Source: a virus
IMG/VR virus record: IMGVR_UViG_3300032050_006297
Location: 1-47,520 of that record
Direction: 5' to 3' (one strand)
Length of the DNA: 47,520 bases
Positions within the stretch are counted from its first letter, which is position 1. The number at the start of each line of letters is the position of its first letter. Shown here in pieces: positions 13,576 to 21,912 of this stretch. A model generated the notes under the pieces. The model made no database searches and was not told the DNA's origin. It saw only the letters and a list, made by a program, of their open reading frames with translations. The translations under genes were made by a program, and so were the position numbers.

Positions 13576-15587
13576 GTCTACTTGACCAACTTAGAGATAG
13601 AATCGCGAGCGCAGTTGCACCGCGAAGAAACGACAGACCGTATATTCGGTCGGGTGGCTCTCGCAATATCGGTGCGACTCAAGTCGGTAATGAGTTAAGC
13701 GCCTCGCTTCGAGGGACTGTTTTCGCTTGCTTGCAGCATAGAGCGAATGCTTTGAGCGGTATCAAGTTCGATGCATACAAAGAGCAAAACTGGGAAAAAG
13801 AAGAACTAGGTCGCGGTCATTGGACAAACGAATTACTTAGTAATCCGAATCCGTATTTTACACGCTCGCAAGTCTTTGGATATATTGAAAACTGGCTTAG
13901 TATCAATGGCAATGCGTTTATATGGACTCCGACAAATGGATACCGCGTGCCCTTGCAGATGTGGGTACTTAATCCGACAAGAATGCGAGTCATTAAAGGC
14001 GAGAATAACTTTATTGATGGGTATGTCTATCAATCCGCGCAAGAGGGTAATATAGCCATACCTGAAAAGGAGATTATTCACCTTGCTAAGCTCCACCCCG
14101 CCGCACGCCCTGAAGAAATTATCGGTATGAATATCTTCGGCGTTGGTCTTGTTTCAGCCGCTTTGGAATATGCGAATATAGACCGCGAGGTATCAGCGTA
14201 TTTAGCTCGATTGTTTGCTAATAATACAGTCCCGCCTCTTATTGCAAAGTTCCCCGAAAGGTTCGACCAAGACGAATGGCAAAAGCTTAAAAGCGCATGG
14301 AATGAAGAACTACCGGATTACAAGCTCCGAGCTTTGCTTGGAGGTGGAATGCAATTAGAACTCCCGCCAAAAGGCGAGCTTGCAGTTAGTTATGACGCTG
14401 TTAGCCGAGATACACGCGCTCAAATCGCACAAGTCTTTGGCGTGCCCCCTGGAATGCTCGATGGATCATTCCAAAACAGAGCGACTGCAGAGGTTCAGTT
14501 TGCAATCTTTAGACAAAACACGATAGACCCCGAGGCGCTCTACATTGCTGAAGAGTTTACTCGCCATTTTAGACGATGGGAAGAGGATGTTTTAATTGAA
14601 GCTCAACCGTATGAATATGCAGATCCCGACGCTGATTTGAGGCAAGAAGAGTTTGAGCTTAAGTGGGGTATCAAGACAATCAACGATGCAAGAGGCGAGC
14701 GCGGGTATGATCCGATTCCAAATGGAGATACGCCGCTTATTGCTAATGGTTTTGTCCCGCTTCAAAGCGCCGTAAATACCGCTCCCGCGCCCTTAGCGGC
14801 TCGGAAACTACTGACAAGAGCAAATGCCAAGCTACCTATAGTTACAGCCGATGCAAAGGACTTGTTCTGGAGAAACTTTGACGGAATAACAGAGGCAAAT
14901 GCTGGTGCTTTAGAGAATGTAGTTGAGATGATCATATCACAAATCAAAGAGCAAGTTTTTCAATTAGCAGATGATGGCGTTTTGACTCTAGCTACGGTGG
15001 ATGTTTCACCTGAAGAACTCGCAAAATATGATGCAATCATTGCAGAGGCTTGTAATCAAGTAGCTCAAGAACTTTACGCTACTCTTGCAATTGAAGGCGG
15101 CGTTCCTCCGACTGCAGAAATCGTTGCACTTGTCGAAGAGTCAAGCGCTCAAATCCGAGATTCTATCGGAGTTATCAAGCAAGAAGTCCAAGCGACTTTA
15201 ACTGCAAACGCTGGTAAGGATAAAGATGAATTATTTAAGATTCTTACAAGCAAGTTCGACTCTTTGCAAACAAGCAGAGCGCGTGCAATTGCAAATACAA
15301 CAAGCGCAAATGTTACAAGCGGAATGCAATACGCAGTCTACAAAGATGAAGGCTTCAAAATGGTATGGCTAACTCAAAGAGATAACCGAGTAAGGCCTGC
15401 ACACGCGGCCATGGAAGGCTCGACTCAAGGCGCGGATGGATATTTTACGGTAGTGACTGAAGTTCGTGATAAAGAAGGCAATATCATCGAAGTCAAAACC
15501 GAGAAAGCGAAGCGCCCGCTTGGTAGTGGTCTTAGCGCCTCAAATGCAGTCAACTGCAGATGCCAATTATTTCCGGTTGAAGCATAA
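13572..15587 (+). CDS. Portal protein fused to a MuF-type head morphogenesis domain
   Basis: At 671 residues this is longer than usual HK97-family portals (about 400) because a second domain is fused. Residues about 30-420 are the portal: FACLQHRANALSGI, NPNPYFTRSQVFGYIENWLSINGNA, and VFGVPPGMLDG...RATAE near 285-310. Residues about 570-671 match Phage_Mu_F: TSRARAIANTTSAN, WLTQRDNRVRPAHAAM and ASNAVNCRCQL. The portal is the dodecameric DNA gate at one capsid vertex, and MuF domains are injected or stay inside heads. In most phages these are separate adjacent genes. Confidence 0.92.
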   Translation: MSLLDQLRDRIASAVAPRRNDRPYIRSGGSRNIGATQVGNELSASLRGTVFACLQHRANALSGIKFDAYKEQNWEKEELGRGHWTNELLSNPNPYFTRSQVFGYIENWLSINGNAFIWTPTNGYRVPLQMWVLNPTRMRVIKGENNFIDGYVYQSAQEGNIAIPEKEIIHLAKLHPAARPEEIIGMNIFGVGLVSAALEYANIDREVSAYLARLFANNTVPPLIAKFPERFDQDEWQKLKSAWNEELPDYKLRALLGGGMQLELPPKGELAVSYDAVSRDTRAQIAQVFGVPPGMLDGSFQNRATAEVQFAIFRQNTIDPEALYIAEEFTRHFRRWEEDVLIEAQPYEYADPDADLRQEEFELKWGIKTINDARGERGYDPIPNGDTPLIANGFVPLQSAVNTAPAPLAARKLLTRANAKLPIVTADAKDLFWRNFDGITEANAGALENVVEMIISQIKEQVFQLADDGVLTLATVDVSPEELAKYDAIIAEACNQVAQELYATLAIEGGVPPTAEIVALVEESSAQIRDSIGVIKQEVQATLTANAGKDKDELFKILTSKFDSLQTSRARAIANTTSANVTSGMQYAVYKDEGFKMVWLTQRDNRVRPAHAAMEGSTQGADGYFTVVTEVRDKEGNIIEVKTEKAKRPLGSGLSASNAVNCRCQLFPVEA

Positions 15588-16885
15588 TGAGTTACAAGCC
15601 AACAAAAGGAATGCAAGAAGAAGCCGAGCGAGCTATCAGATGGGTCGAAGAAGGCCGCGACGGTGGTACTCGCATAGGTAAAATCAGAGCGCGCCAAATT
15701 GCACGCGGCGAGAATCTAAGCGAGGATACTGTTAAGCGTATGTATTCTTTTTTCTCAAGGCAAGAAGGCGTAAAAGATGCTGAAGGCTTCGAGCCTGGTG
15801 AGGATGGATACCCATCACCAGGACGCGTTGCATGGGGCTTGTGGGGTGGTGACGCTGGATATAGTTGGTCAAAGAACATAGTAGAGCAATTAAAAAATAG
15901 AGGTTTCAATATGAATTTAATAACACGCGAGCTGAACCTACAACTTAGGGACGGCTACGAAATGGAGGAAGGCTACGAAGAGAAAGAGAATGATCTCTAT
16001 ACATTCGTAGTATCGACTCCCGAAGTAGATCGCTATGGGACTATTATAGTTCCAAGCGGAATAGACTATACAGCATATCTAAATAATCCCATAGTGTTAG
16101 CACAGCATGACTCCGACAAGTGGCCTATCGGTCGCTGTTTGGGTTTTGCAATGAATGGCGAAAACTTAGAAGCGACAATTCAAATTGAGTGTATCACTGA
16201 AGAGGGCAAGAAACTTAATAAGCTAATTAACGCAGGTTTTGTTAAGGCCGTTTCAGTTGGTATCATTCCAAATGAATACGAAGAGCAAACAATCGACGGG
16301 CAAAAGGTAACTGTTTATACAAAGTCTGAGCTTGTAGAATTTAGCGTCGTATCAGTTCCTGCAAATCGCCAAGCCTTGCTTAAGAAATCAATCAAGACAT
16401 TACTCCAAGATTCAATTCAAAAATACAAAAAGGAAAGTAGAATGTTAACCCCAGAGATCGAAGCCAAGATCAAAGACGAGCTTCTCCCTGCAATCAAAGA
16501 AGCGTTTGTCAATGAGGTAATCAATCTCGGTTTCTCACCTGAAGAAGCCGAAGCATCAGTCAACGCTTTTATTACTGCAGGCGCTCCTCCTATGCTAGCA
16601 GTTTTACAAGGCGAAGTAGAGCCTGAAGTAGCCGAAGAACCAGCCGCCGCCGAGCCCCCAGTCGAAGTGGTAGCCGAGTCCATCGAGGCTAGTTTTGAGG
16701 TTCCCGAAACTCGAGTCGGTAAGAAAATTGCAGCTTCAACACAAGCGCAAATTAATGAAGGTATGGATATGATTCAAAACGGTTACAAGATTATCAAATC
16801 TGCAGTAGCCGGCGAAGCAGGCCGTTCAATTACTTTGAATATGCCGAAGAAACTCAATACAGACGAATTACTCAATTTAATCTAA
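15587..16885 (+). CDS. HK97-type prohead protease with N-terminal extra domain and C-terminal scaffold
   Basis: Three parts in 432 residues. Residues 1-108 form a conserved phage domain (YKPTKGMQEEAERAI, GYPSPGRVAWGLWGGDAGYSW). Residues about 109-270 are the S78 serine protease with catalytic His in LAQHD (near 171) and Ser in KAVSVG (near 222). The rest is a helical, acidic, Ala/Pro/Glu-rich scaffold ending in GRSITLNMPKKL. The protease matures the prohead and the scaffold shapes it. A second in-frame start at 16441 could make free scaffold. It overlaps the portal stop by one base. Confidence 0.9.
   Translation: MSYKPTKGMQEEAERAIRWVEEGRDGGTRIGKIRARQIARGENLSEDTVKRMYSFFSRQEGVKDAEGFEPGEDGYPSPGRVAWGLWGGDAGYSWSKNIVEQLKNRGFNMNLITRELNLQLRDGYEMEEGYEEKENDLYTFVVSTPEVDRYGTIIVPSGIDYTAYLNNPIVLAQHDSDKWPIGRCLGFAMNGENLEATIQIECITEEGKKLNKLINAGFVKAVSVGIIPNEYEEQTIDGQKVTVYTKSELVEFSVVSVPANRQALLKKSIKTLLQDSIQKYKKESRMLTPEIEAKIKDELLPAIKEAFVNEVINLGFSPEEAEASVNAFITAGAPPMLAVLQGEVEPEVAEEPAAAEPPVEVVAESIEASFEVPETRVGKKIAASTQAQINEGMDMIQNGYKIIKSAVAGEAGRSITLNMPKKLNTDELLNLI
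16430..16443 (+). promoter_or_regulatory. Internal ribosome-binding site and start for a free scaffold protein
   Basis: AAAAAGGAAAG precedes an in-frame ATG at 16441 exactly where the protease domain ends and the helical scaffold begins. Initiation here would give a 148-residue protein (16441-16885) starting MLTPEIEAKI. This nested protease/scaffold design is known from lambda C/Nu3. Here it is inferred from the strong ribosome site and the domain boundary. Confidence 0.55.
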
Positions 16886-16897
16886 GGATATTGCATA

Positions 16898-18082
16898 ATG
16901 GAAAACATTATCGTAACAAAAGACCAACTGAAAGAAGTTGTAGATCGCAAAGTAGCCGATCAACTTCGCACACAAAAGCCAACAAATAACAATGGCTTTG
17001 TATCAATCAAAGCAGATCATGATGCACGCCGCGATCAAGCTCGCGTCGTTGCTGATTACATTCTTGCAGTTCACAAAGGACGCGACGGCGTTGCAGATGA
17101 AATCGCACGCAAAGCAAATGAGAAGTACTTGACAAGAGCAAACTTCAATACAGGTACAACTGCACAAGGTGGCGCGGCCGTTCCTCAGTTCTGGGTAGAG
17201 GAAATCATGTCTTTTGCAGATCAGTACGGATATGCAAGAGCACTCGCGAAAATCTATCCAATGCGCGGAAAAACAGAGAACTTGGTATCAAGCGGCGCAT
17301 TCACTGGCGCGGTGGTTGCTGAAGGTTCTGGTTTGACTTTGACTGACTCAGCGAACTTCTTTACAGCTACAGCAATGACAGCTCGCAAAGTAGTTGCTGG
17401 TGCTATCGTTTCTGAAGAGCAATTGCAAGATGCTACTCCTGCATTCTTGGATTATGTAGTCAACGGTCTTGGCCGCGCTCTTGCTGAAACAGAAGACAAG
17501 CAGTTTTTCAATGGCGATGGTAATGCTCCTAACTTTACAGGCCTTTTGAACGCCGCTTCAACTACAGTAGTTCGCCAAGGTGGTGCAAATAACTCTGGTA
17601 AAGATACATTCGGCGAGATCTCATGGACTGACCTTTGGAACTTGCGCCTTGGTGTAAATTCTGGCGTTGGTGCAAATGGTGTATTCGTAGTGCCTCAATC
17701 AGTATTCGGATTCTTGATGAAAGAAACAGCAGGCTCACGCCCTGTTTATGATCAAGTACGCCCTATCGAAATTACATCCATTGGCTTAACAGCTCTTGCA
17801 GGTAATTCATACTTCACTCCAACAGGCCGTCCGATGCACGTCGTACCAGATGCACTCTTCCCAACAAGTGCAGCGAATACAGCATCTGCAGTATATTGTG
17901 ACTTTAACCAGTTTACAGTAATGGGTATCCGCGAGGATGTAACAGTTAACGAATACAAAGAGTATTTCGGCGCGACTGGTTTGGGTGGTACTCATCAAAA
18001 AGGTATCGAAGTTGTCGAGCGCGTTGCTTTCGCATTCCCTGCTCCAAGTGCTATCGGTGTTCTCAAAACTTCAACAACCTAA
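16898..18082 (+). CDS. Major capsid protein, HK97 fold
   Basis: The 394-residue shell protein has the sequence signature of HK97-fold capsids: a charged helical N-terminal delta region (about 1-70), then GGAAVPQFWVEEIM, ARALAKIYPM (N-arm and spine helix), EDKQFFNGDGNAPNFTGLLN and a C-terminal VFVVPQSVFGFLM ... RPMHVVPDALF part. It follows protease and scaffold, the usual order. Codon choice is visibly more restricted than in neighbours (frequent GCA, ACA, AAG, CTT), as expected for a highly expressed gene. No signs of truncation. Confidence 0.94.
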   Translation: MENIIVTKDQLKEVVDRKVADQLRTQKPTNNNGFVSIKADHDARRDQARVVADYILAVHKGRDGVADEIARKANEKYLTRANFNTGTTAQGGAAVPQFWVEEIMSFADQYGYARALAKIYPMRGKTENLVSSGAFTGAVVAEGSGLTLTDSANFFTATAMTARKVVAGAIVSEEQLQDATPAFLDYVVNGLGRALAETEDKQFFNGDGNAPNFTGLLNAASTTVVRQGGANNSGKDTFGEISWTDLWNLRLGVNSGVGANGVFVVPQSVFGFLMKETAGSRPVYDQVRPIEITSIGLTALAGNSYFTPTGRPMHVVPDALFPTSAANTASAVYCDFNQFTVMGIREDVTVNEYKEYFGATGLGGTHQKGIEVVERVAFAFPAPSAIGVLKTSTT

Positions 18083-18093
18083 TTAGGTGATTT

Positions 18094-18252
18094 ATGCTCG
18101 TAGATGTAATTCTAATCGAGCCGTATAAAGGTGTTTCGGCAGGGTATGAGACTTCTCTCCCTGCCGAGATTGCCGAGGCTCTTATTAAACAAGGCAAGGC
18201 GAAGGATGCAAAGCCAGCGCCGAAAGTAGAAACAAAGAAAACAGGTAAATAA
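18094..18252 (+). CDS. Small head-associated protein, 52 residues
   Basis: Short gene between major capsid and connector genes, starting at ATG 18094. It encodes MLVDVILIEPYKGVSAG, a helical LPAEIAEALIKQGKAK and a Lys-rich tail. This resembles the small proteins next to capsid genes in other phages that bind the connector or decorate heads. It ends two bases before the next start. Function is not certain, but spacing and composition support a real gene. Confidence 0.7.
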   Translation: MLVDVILIEPYKGVSAGYETSLPAEIAEALIKQGKAKDAKPAPKVETKKTGK

Positions 18253-18254
18253 CC

Positions 18255-18881
18255 ATGCCATATACAAGCGCAAATCCGAGGGCGTTTAATGCTCTCATGA
18301 CCTTTCTTAATTTGGAAGTTAATGGCGATCCGACCTCCGAGGATACGGCGCTGTATACTTGGTTTGATGACCTTATTACAACTTGCTATGTAGAGGCTGA
18401 AGGCTATTGCGGTCAGCCTCTCCGTAGTGGGACGATATATTACCAATTTTACGCCTCAAAAGCCCAACGCGGCCTCGAAGCGAATCACTCATGGAAATAT
18501 ATCCCTTACAATGCTAACACGGCTCTTACGGCTTTGCAATGGCGCGAGAATGAGTTTGGAACTTATGCGAACTTCGACGCGGCTAACTTTGCATGGAACG
18601 CCGAGCCGTATGCAAATTACATTGTCTTTCGTGATAAGACAAATGGACAATTTAAGGCGACGCTAAGCACTGGGTATTCAGATGCTACGATGCCATATAC
18701 AATCTTGCAAGGCATAGCCGAAATGGTCACTCTTGCATATAAGCAAAGCCCTCAAGGCGGTAATTGGTTCGGGCTTAACTCCGTCGCTACAGGCGGCGCG
18801 GGACAAACAGTCAGCCAATCACTCAAAACCGATATAGGATGGCATAAGTACTTTGCTCAATTTGTTATACCTACGGTGTAA
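18255..18881 (+). CDS. Head-tail connector (gp6-like adaptor)
   Basis: The 208 residues fit the gp6/DUF3199-like adaptor class: a helical N-terminus with YTWFDDLITTCYVEAEGYCGQPL, typical of adaptors whose first helices pack against the portal, then a beta insertion (YYQFYASK, IVFRDKTNGQF) and a helical end that includes AEMVTLAYKQ. Such proteins form a ring below the portal and seal the packaged head. Position right after the capsid genes supports the call. Confidence 0.75.
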   Translation: MPYTSANPRAFNALMTFLNLEVNGDPTSEDTALYTWFDDLITTCYVEAEGYCGQPLRSGTIYYQFYASKAQRGLEANHSWKYIPYNANTALTALQWRENEFGTYANFDAANFAWNAEPYANYIVFRDKTNGQFKATLSTGYSDATMPYTILQGIAEMVTLAYKQSPQGGNWFGLNSVATGGAGQTVSQSLKTDIGWHKYFAQFVIPTV

Positions 18882-18883
18882 TT

Positions 18884-19426
18884 ATGTTAAGTACAGAGGC
18901 TTTAAAAGGCATTCTACGGCCAATCATAGCAGACTCTCTTAATAAGCTCCCGTTTGTGATGCAAGCGTATATCGGAGCGAATATGGAATTTAGAGGCGCA
19001 GCCGATAGAATAGCACCTTCGACAAGTTCTAAGCTCGCGATTAACTCTGGTACTCTGTTTCGTAGTTTCTCAAAAGGTCAGCCCGGAAATGTTTTCAGAG
19101 TCTCGCAAAATGGTGATAACTTCGAAGCAGAATACGGCTCGGACTTGCCATATGCCAGAGTCCAAGAGTTTGGCGGCTTCATTGCAAGCAAAGGACGGAT
19201 GCATAAGTACTTTTGGGCTAAATTCGCTGAAACTAAACAGCCGTATTTTAGGAATATCGCACTAAGTGTGCAAAAGAAAGGCGGCGTAAATATACCAGCC
19301 CGCCCGTACTTTAATCCTGCAGTCCAAAGGCTAAGCCAAGACGCGAAATTCGCAAGCGATATAAAACAACAAGTCATAAACGGAATACAACAATGGCAAG
19401 AGAATCAGCGGCGATCAAATCCATAG
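18884..19426 (+). CDS. Tail completion / virion morphogenesis protein (Mu gpG- or HK97 gp10-like)
   Basis: The 180 residues contain the pattern of tail-completion and head-tail joining proteins: APSTSSKLAINSGTLFRSF (a strand after an S-G-L-R-S type motif), LPYARVQEFGG and VNIPARPYFNPAV close to the C-terminus. The family helps join the tail to the head or finishes tail assembly. Its last 34 bases overlap the next gene, consistent with coordinated production of neck proteins. Confidence 0.78.
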   Translation: MLSTEALKGILRPIIADSLNKLPFVMQAYIGANMEFRGAADRIAPSTSSKLAINSGTLFRSFSKGQPGNVFRVSQNGDNFEAEYGSDLPYARVQEFGGFIASKGRMHKYFWAKFAETKQPYFRNIALSVQKKGGVNIPARPYFNPAVQRLSQDAKFASDIKQQVINGIQQWQENQRRSNP

Positions 19427-19857
19427 CAGATAGACTTCGCACAATGAGTGGAGTCAAAGTCTATGACCAAGTAATGCTTGATAAATGGAATACCTATCAG
19501 TTCCCTTTTGTCGGCGTTCTATCAGGCGCGGACTCTCGCGAGGTAATCGGACTTGAGGATGATTCCGCTTTTGCAAATAAAGGCACGCTTGATATCTATT
19601 TACTAGTCGGAGTGCAAGTAAAAAAGAATAGCACGGCGGGCAAGGCTAATTTGAGAGAATCTCTTGCCGATTTATGCGAGGCAATCGAGAATAAGCTTAC
19701 AAATTACAAGCCCGATGTCTATGAGTCCGATTATGAAAGGACTCACTTTGCGCCTGTTCACTTTATCGACTCGCAAGCGGTCACATTTAATGACGATGAA
19801 ACAAAAGGCATATCGTTTATGACTTTTAGGACGGTATATTACAGAGGAGATGTATGA
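19393..19857 (+). CDS. Tail terminator / minor tail protein
   Basis: The 154-residue alpha-beta protein is in the position of tail terminators (HK97 gp11- or lambda gpU-like). It shows an N-terminal amphipathic helix (IKSIADRLRTM), strands such as TLDIYLLVGVQVKK, a helix LRESLADLCEAIENKL and a final ISFMTFRTVYYRG strand, a pattern seen in tail-terminator folds. It would cap the tail tube and join it to the head. Its ATG overlaps the previous gene and its stop overlaps the following glycosyltransferase gene. Confidence 0.65.
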   Translation: MARESAAIKSIADRLRTMSGVKVYDQVMLDKWNTYQFPFVGVLSGADSREVIGLEDDSAFANKGTLDIYLLVGVQVKKNSTAGKANLRESLADLCEAIENKLTNYKPDVYESDYERTHFAPVHFIDSQAVTFNDDETKGISFMTFRTVYYRGDV

Positions 19858-20549
19858 AGTTAAGTGCTTGTGTAATCTTTCAGGATGGAGATGACCTGAA
19901 AGGATGGCGAGATTCTTTGCCGAGTGATAATGTCGAAGTCATTGCACTTCGTACGGCGGTTAATCCGAAATTAAAAGAGCCTGTATTCCAAGAAGTCGGT
20001 AGGACTTCGGACCATATAGTACTCAATTGGGAATATCCCGACTTCGAAGAGTGCTTTGACTTTAGTTATTGCCGTAATAAGCTCGATGAATATGCAACTG
20101 GAGATTGGATATTGCACATGGACTCGGACGAGCGCCTTGCAAGCCCTGAAGATGAGTTTTGGGCGTATCTCAAAGAGCTTAACGAAAGCGAAGCGGTCGC
20201 GGCTTATTTGAGTATAGCAGGATGCAATGCAGATCTTGACCCGCAATATACGCACATTCGGAAAAGGTACAACATACCGGCAATGCGATTGCATAGAAGA
20301 AGCGCGTTTCTCAAATGGCAAAGAATATGCCATGAGACGCTCGAGGTTGACCCGAATGGCACGGTCGTAGCTGATACGGACATATTGCTATACCACAAAG
20401 GATATAGCCAAGACAATGAAGTCTTGATGCAAAAAGCAGAACGGAACGGAGGCCTAATGGTAAGAGAATACACGCGAGACAAATCACAAAGAAACTGGGA
20501 TTATTTAGTTAATACTTTCGCATATCTAAAACAATTATCTAAGAGGTAA
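19854..20549 (+). CDS. GT2-type glycosyltransferase embedded in the tail gene cluster
   Basis: The 231 residues follow the GT2 pattern: SACVIFQDGDDLKGWRDSL at the N-terminus, FDFSYCRNKLDEYATGDWILHMDSDERL with the metal-binding D-S-D, and a C-terminal RLHRRSAFLKWQRICHETLE segment. It would transfer a sugar in the cytoplasm. Its place between the tail terminator and major tail protein, with an ATGA overlap, is unusual. Co-expression suggests that it glycosylates a virion protein, although a surface-glycan target is equally possible. No membrane segment is present. Confidence 0.78.
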   Translation: MKLSACVIFQDGDDLKGWRDSLPSDNVEVIALRTAVNPKLKEPVFQEVGRTSDHIVLNWEYPDFEECFDFSYCRNKLDEYATGDWILHMDSDERLASPEDEFWAYLKELNESEAVAAYLSIAGCNADLDPQYTHIRKRYNIPAMRLHRRSAFLKWQRICHETLEVDPNGTVVADTDILLYHKGYSQDNEVLMQKAERNGGLMVREYTRDKSQRNWDYLVNTFAYLKQLSKR

Positions 20550-20553
20550 CATC

Positions 20554-21099
20554 ATGGTAGTAGGCGGCGCTAACCTTAGCGTATTCTATACAGCAAATGA
20601 ACTCGGTACAGCCCCAACAGTAGGCTCTACTGCAATTCACACAATGAAGCGCAAAATCAAAACTTCATTGACAAGAACAACATTCACAATCGATCAAAAC
20701 GAAGACAATCCAGCGCTCACTTCATTCCTTGAAAACTACGCACCTGTAACTACAGTCACTGCAGATCAAGGCGAATACGAAGACGGGACAAAGTTCAACT
20801 CATCACAAGCGACAAGCGATACACTTTTGCAAATCGTTTACGGCGGTGTTGATACAGTAGAAAACAAGCGTAAGATTGTTTTGATGCTTTGCAAATTGGC
20901 TCAAGATGCTGGTGCGTTTGACCAAGAAAGCGGTAAATACACAAAGCCAAAAGTAGGCGGCGATGTGGTAAACAATGATACAGATTTGGTTATTCCTGCA
21001 ACTTATTTCTTGACTACTCTTGTAAGCGGCGCGACTGCGGTCACAATCCCTGCAAAGATTGGATACAAAGAAGTTTGGTTTGCAATCCCAACACCTTAA
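20554..21099 (+). CDS. Major tail tube protein
   Basis: The 181-residue protein is placed just before the tail chaperone and tape measure genes, the normal site for the tail tube. It is beta-rich (FTIDQNEDNPALTSFLENY, KIVLMLCKLAQDAG, IPATYFLTTL, GYKEVWFAIPTP). Codon use is restricted, as in the capsid gene, and a strong terminator follows at once, both fitting very high expression. No direct family motif is recognised; the assignment rests on order, size and expression signs. Confidence 0.75.
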   Translation: MVVGGANLSVFYTANELGTAPTVGSTAIHTMKRKIKTSLTRTTFTIDQNEDNPALTSFLENYAPVTTVTADQGEYEDGTKFNSSQATSDTLLQIVYGGVDTVENKRKIVLMLCKLAQDAGAFDQESGKYTKPKVGGDVVNNDTDLVIPATYFLTTLVSGATAVTIPAKIGYKEVWFAIPTP

Positions 21100-21106
21100 T
21101 TCACAC

Positions 21107-21136
21107 GGGGCGGGCAAAACCCGCCCCACTATTTTT
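21107..21136 (+). terminator. Terminator or attenuator after the major tail gene
   Basis: Perfect eight-pair GC stem GGGGCGGG / CCCGCCCC with loop CAAAA, followed by ACTATTTTT. It begins eight bases after the major tail protein stop (21099) and lies before the chaperone genes. It would raise tail protein mRNA over distal genes, with partial read-through to the chaperones and tape measure. Confidence 0.82.
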
Positions 21137-21152
21137 ACCATAAGGAGATAGC

Positions 21153-21650
21153 ATGAAATTATATCTAAATGAAACAGCACACGAAGTAGCACTCTATTCA
21201 AAATTGACCCCCGCTCTTTATGACAAGGTTACGCCGCTTCTCTCTGAACTTGCAAATACTAAAGGCGCGCAAGCAGCCGCCGAGACCGAGATCATGGAGA
21301 AGGTATTTAGCCGCGAGAGCCTTGCAAAAAAGATAGACTTAACAAAGGGGCAAGACGCTTTTAAAGACATTATGCAAGAGTTCGAGTTCCAAGAAATTGT
21401 AAAGACTGCATATTTGAAAGTCCGCGCAAATCTATTCGAGCTTATTAATGTCGATGAAACTACAATACCAAAAATCTTTGAGTTTGTAAAGGCCGTAATC
21501 GATGAAAGCAAAGTACAAAATACAGAGCTTTTAGCTGGTATTCAGTCCGAGCCGAGCTCTGACTTTTGGCAAAATCAAGACTTAGACGGAATCTTGGACT
21601 CACTAAAGTTTTTTCGTGAAACGGTATGCAGAAGAGTCCGCATTATGTGA
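21153..21650 (+). CDS. Tail assembly chaperone, G-like part
   Basis: The 165 residues are helical and lie between tail tube and tape measure, the position of lambda G. TAAGGAGATAG before the ATG is a strong ribosome site. The next frame opens inside the end of this gene, and a TTT TTT C site at 21609-21615 allows a shift to it. Unshifted protein ends with the off-type tail RETVCRRVRIM, rich in Arg, typical of the short readout beyond such a site. It should bind the tape measure during tail assembly. Confidence 0.75.
   Translation: MKLYLNETAHEVALYSKLTPALYDKVTPLLSELANTKGAQAAAETEIMEKVFSRESLAKKIDLTKGQDAFKDIMQEFEFQEIVKTAYLKVRANLFELINVDETTIPKIFEFVKAVIDESKVQNTELLAGIQSEPSSDFWQNQDLDGILDSLKFFRETVCRRVRIM
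21609..21618 (+). other. Putative +1 programmed frameshift site
   Basis: Reads TTT TTT CGT G. A peptidyl-tRNA Phe on TTT (21612-21614) can move one base forward to TTC (21613-21615), also Phe, and continue GTG AAA CGG into the downstream frame. That frame is closed by TAA at 21604-21606, so fusion must occur here or after. The position matches the G/GT frameshift of tail chaperones; -1 shifts are the commoner type. A -2 shift would enter the same frame. Confidence 0.55.
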
Positions 21651-21912
21651 GTATTACCTTGAGGACTTGACTGTATTTAACGACCCAGACGATGATGAGT
21701 ATGAAGAGACAGACGGAGATGAGAGTGCTTATTATCTTGGCGAAATTGTAGGCTCATATTGGATATTCAAAGGCGTTGCAGGCGGCGATCCTGCAGCGTA
21801 CTTGAGGCTCTACTACGAAACCTCTCGAGTAGATGTAATCCGGACTTATGCCTATACCATAACTTATCACAAAGAACGCCGCAAAATGGAGCGCAGAATC
21901 AATGGCCGATGA
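21616..21912 (+). CDS. Tail assembly chaperone, T-like extension (frameshift product part)
   Basis: The 98-residue frame starts at GTG 21616 without a ribosome site and overlaps the G-like gene by 35 bases. It is most likely made as the C-terminal extension of the G-like protein by frameshifting. It has an acidic centre (DPDDDEYEETDGDES), aromatic-rich segments (AYYLGEIVGSYWIFKG) and a basic end (HKERRKMERRING). In lambda the T part recruits the tail tube protein to the tape measure complex. The tape measure ATG lies inside its last codons. Confidence 0.68.
   Translation: MKRYAEESALCEYYLEDLTVFNDPDDDEYEETDGDESAYYLGEIVGSYWIFKGVAGGDPAAYLRLYYETSRVDVIRTYAYTITYHKERRKMERRINGR

Noticed and set aside
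18078-18092. Palindrome ACCTAATTAGGT after the capsid gene as an operator or terminator
   Set aside because: It is short, contains the stop codon and lacks a loop or T-run; chance is likely.
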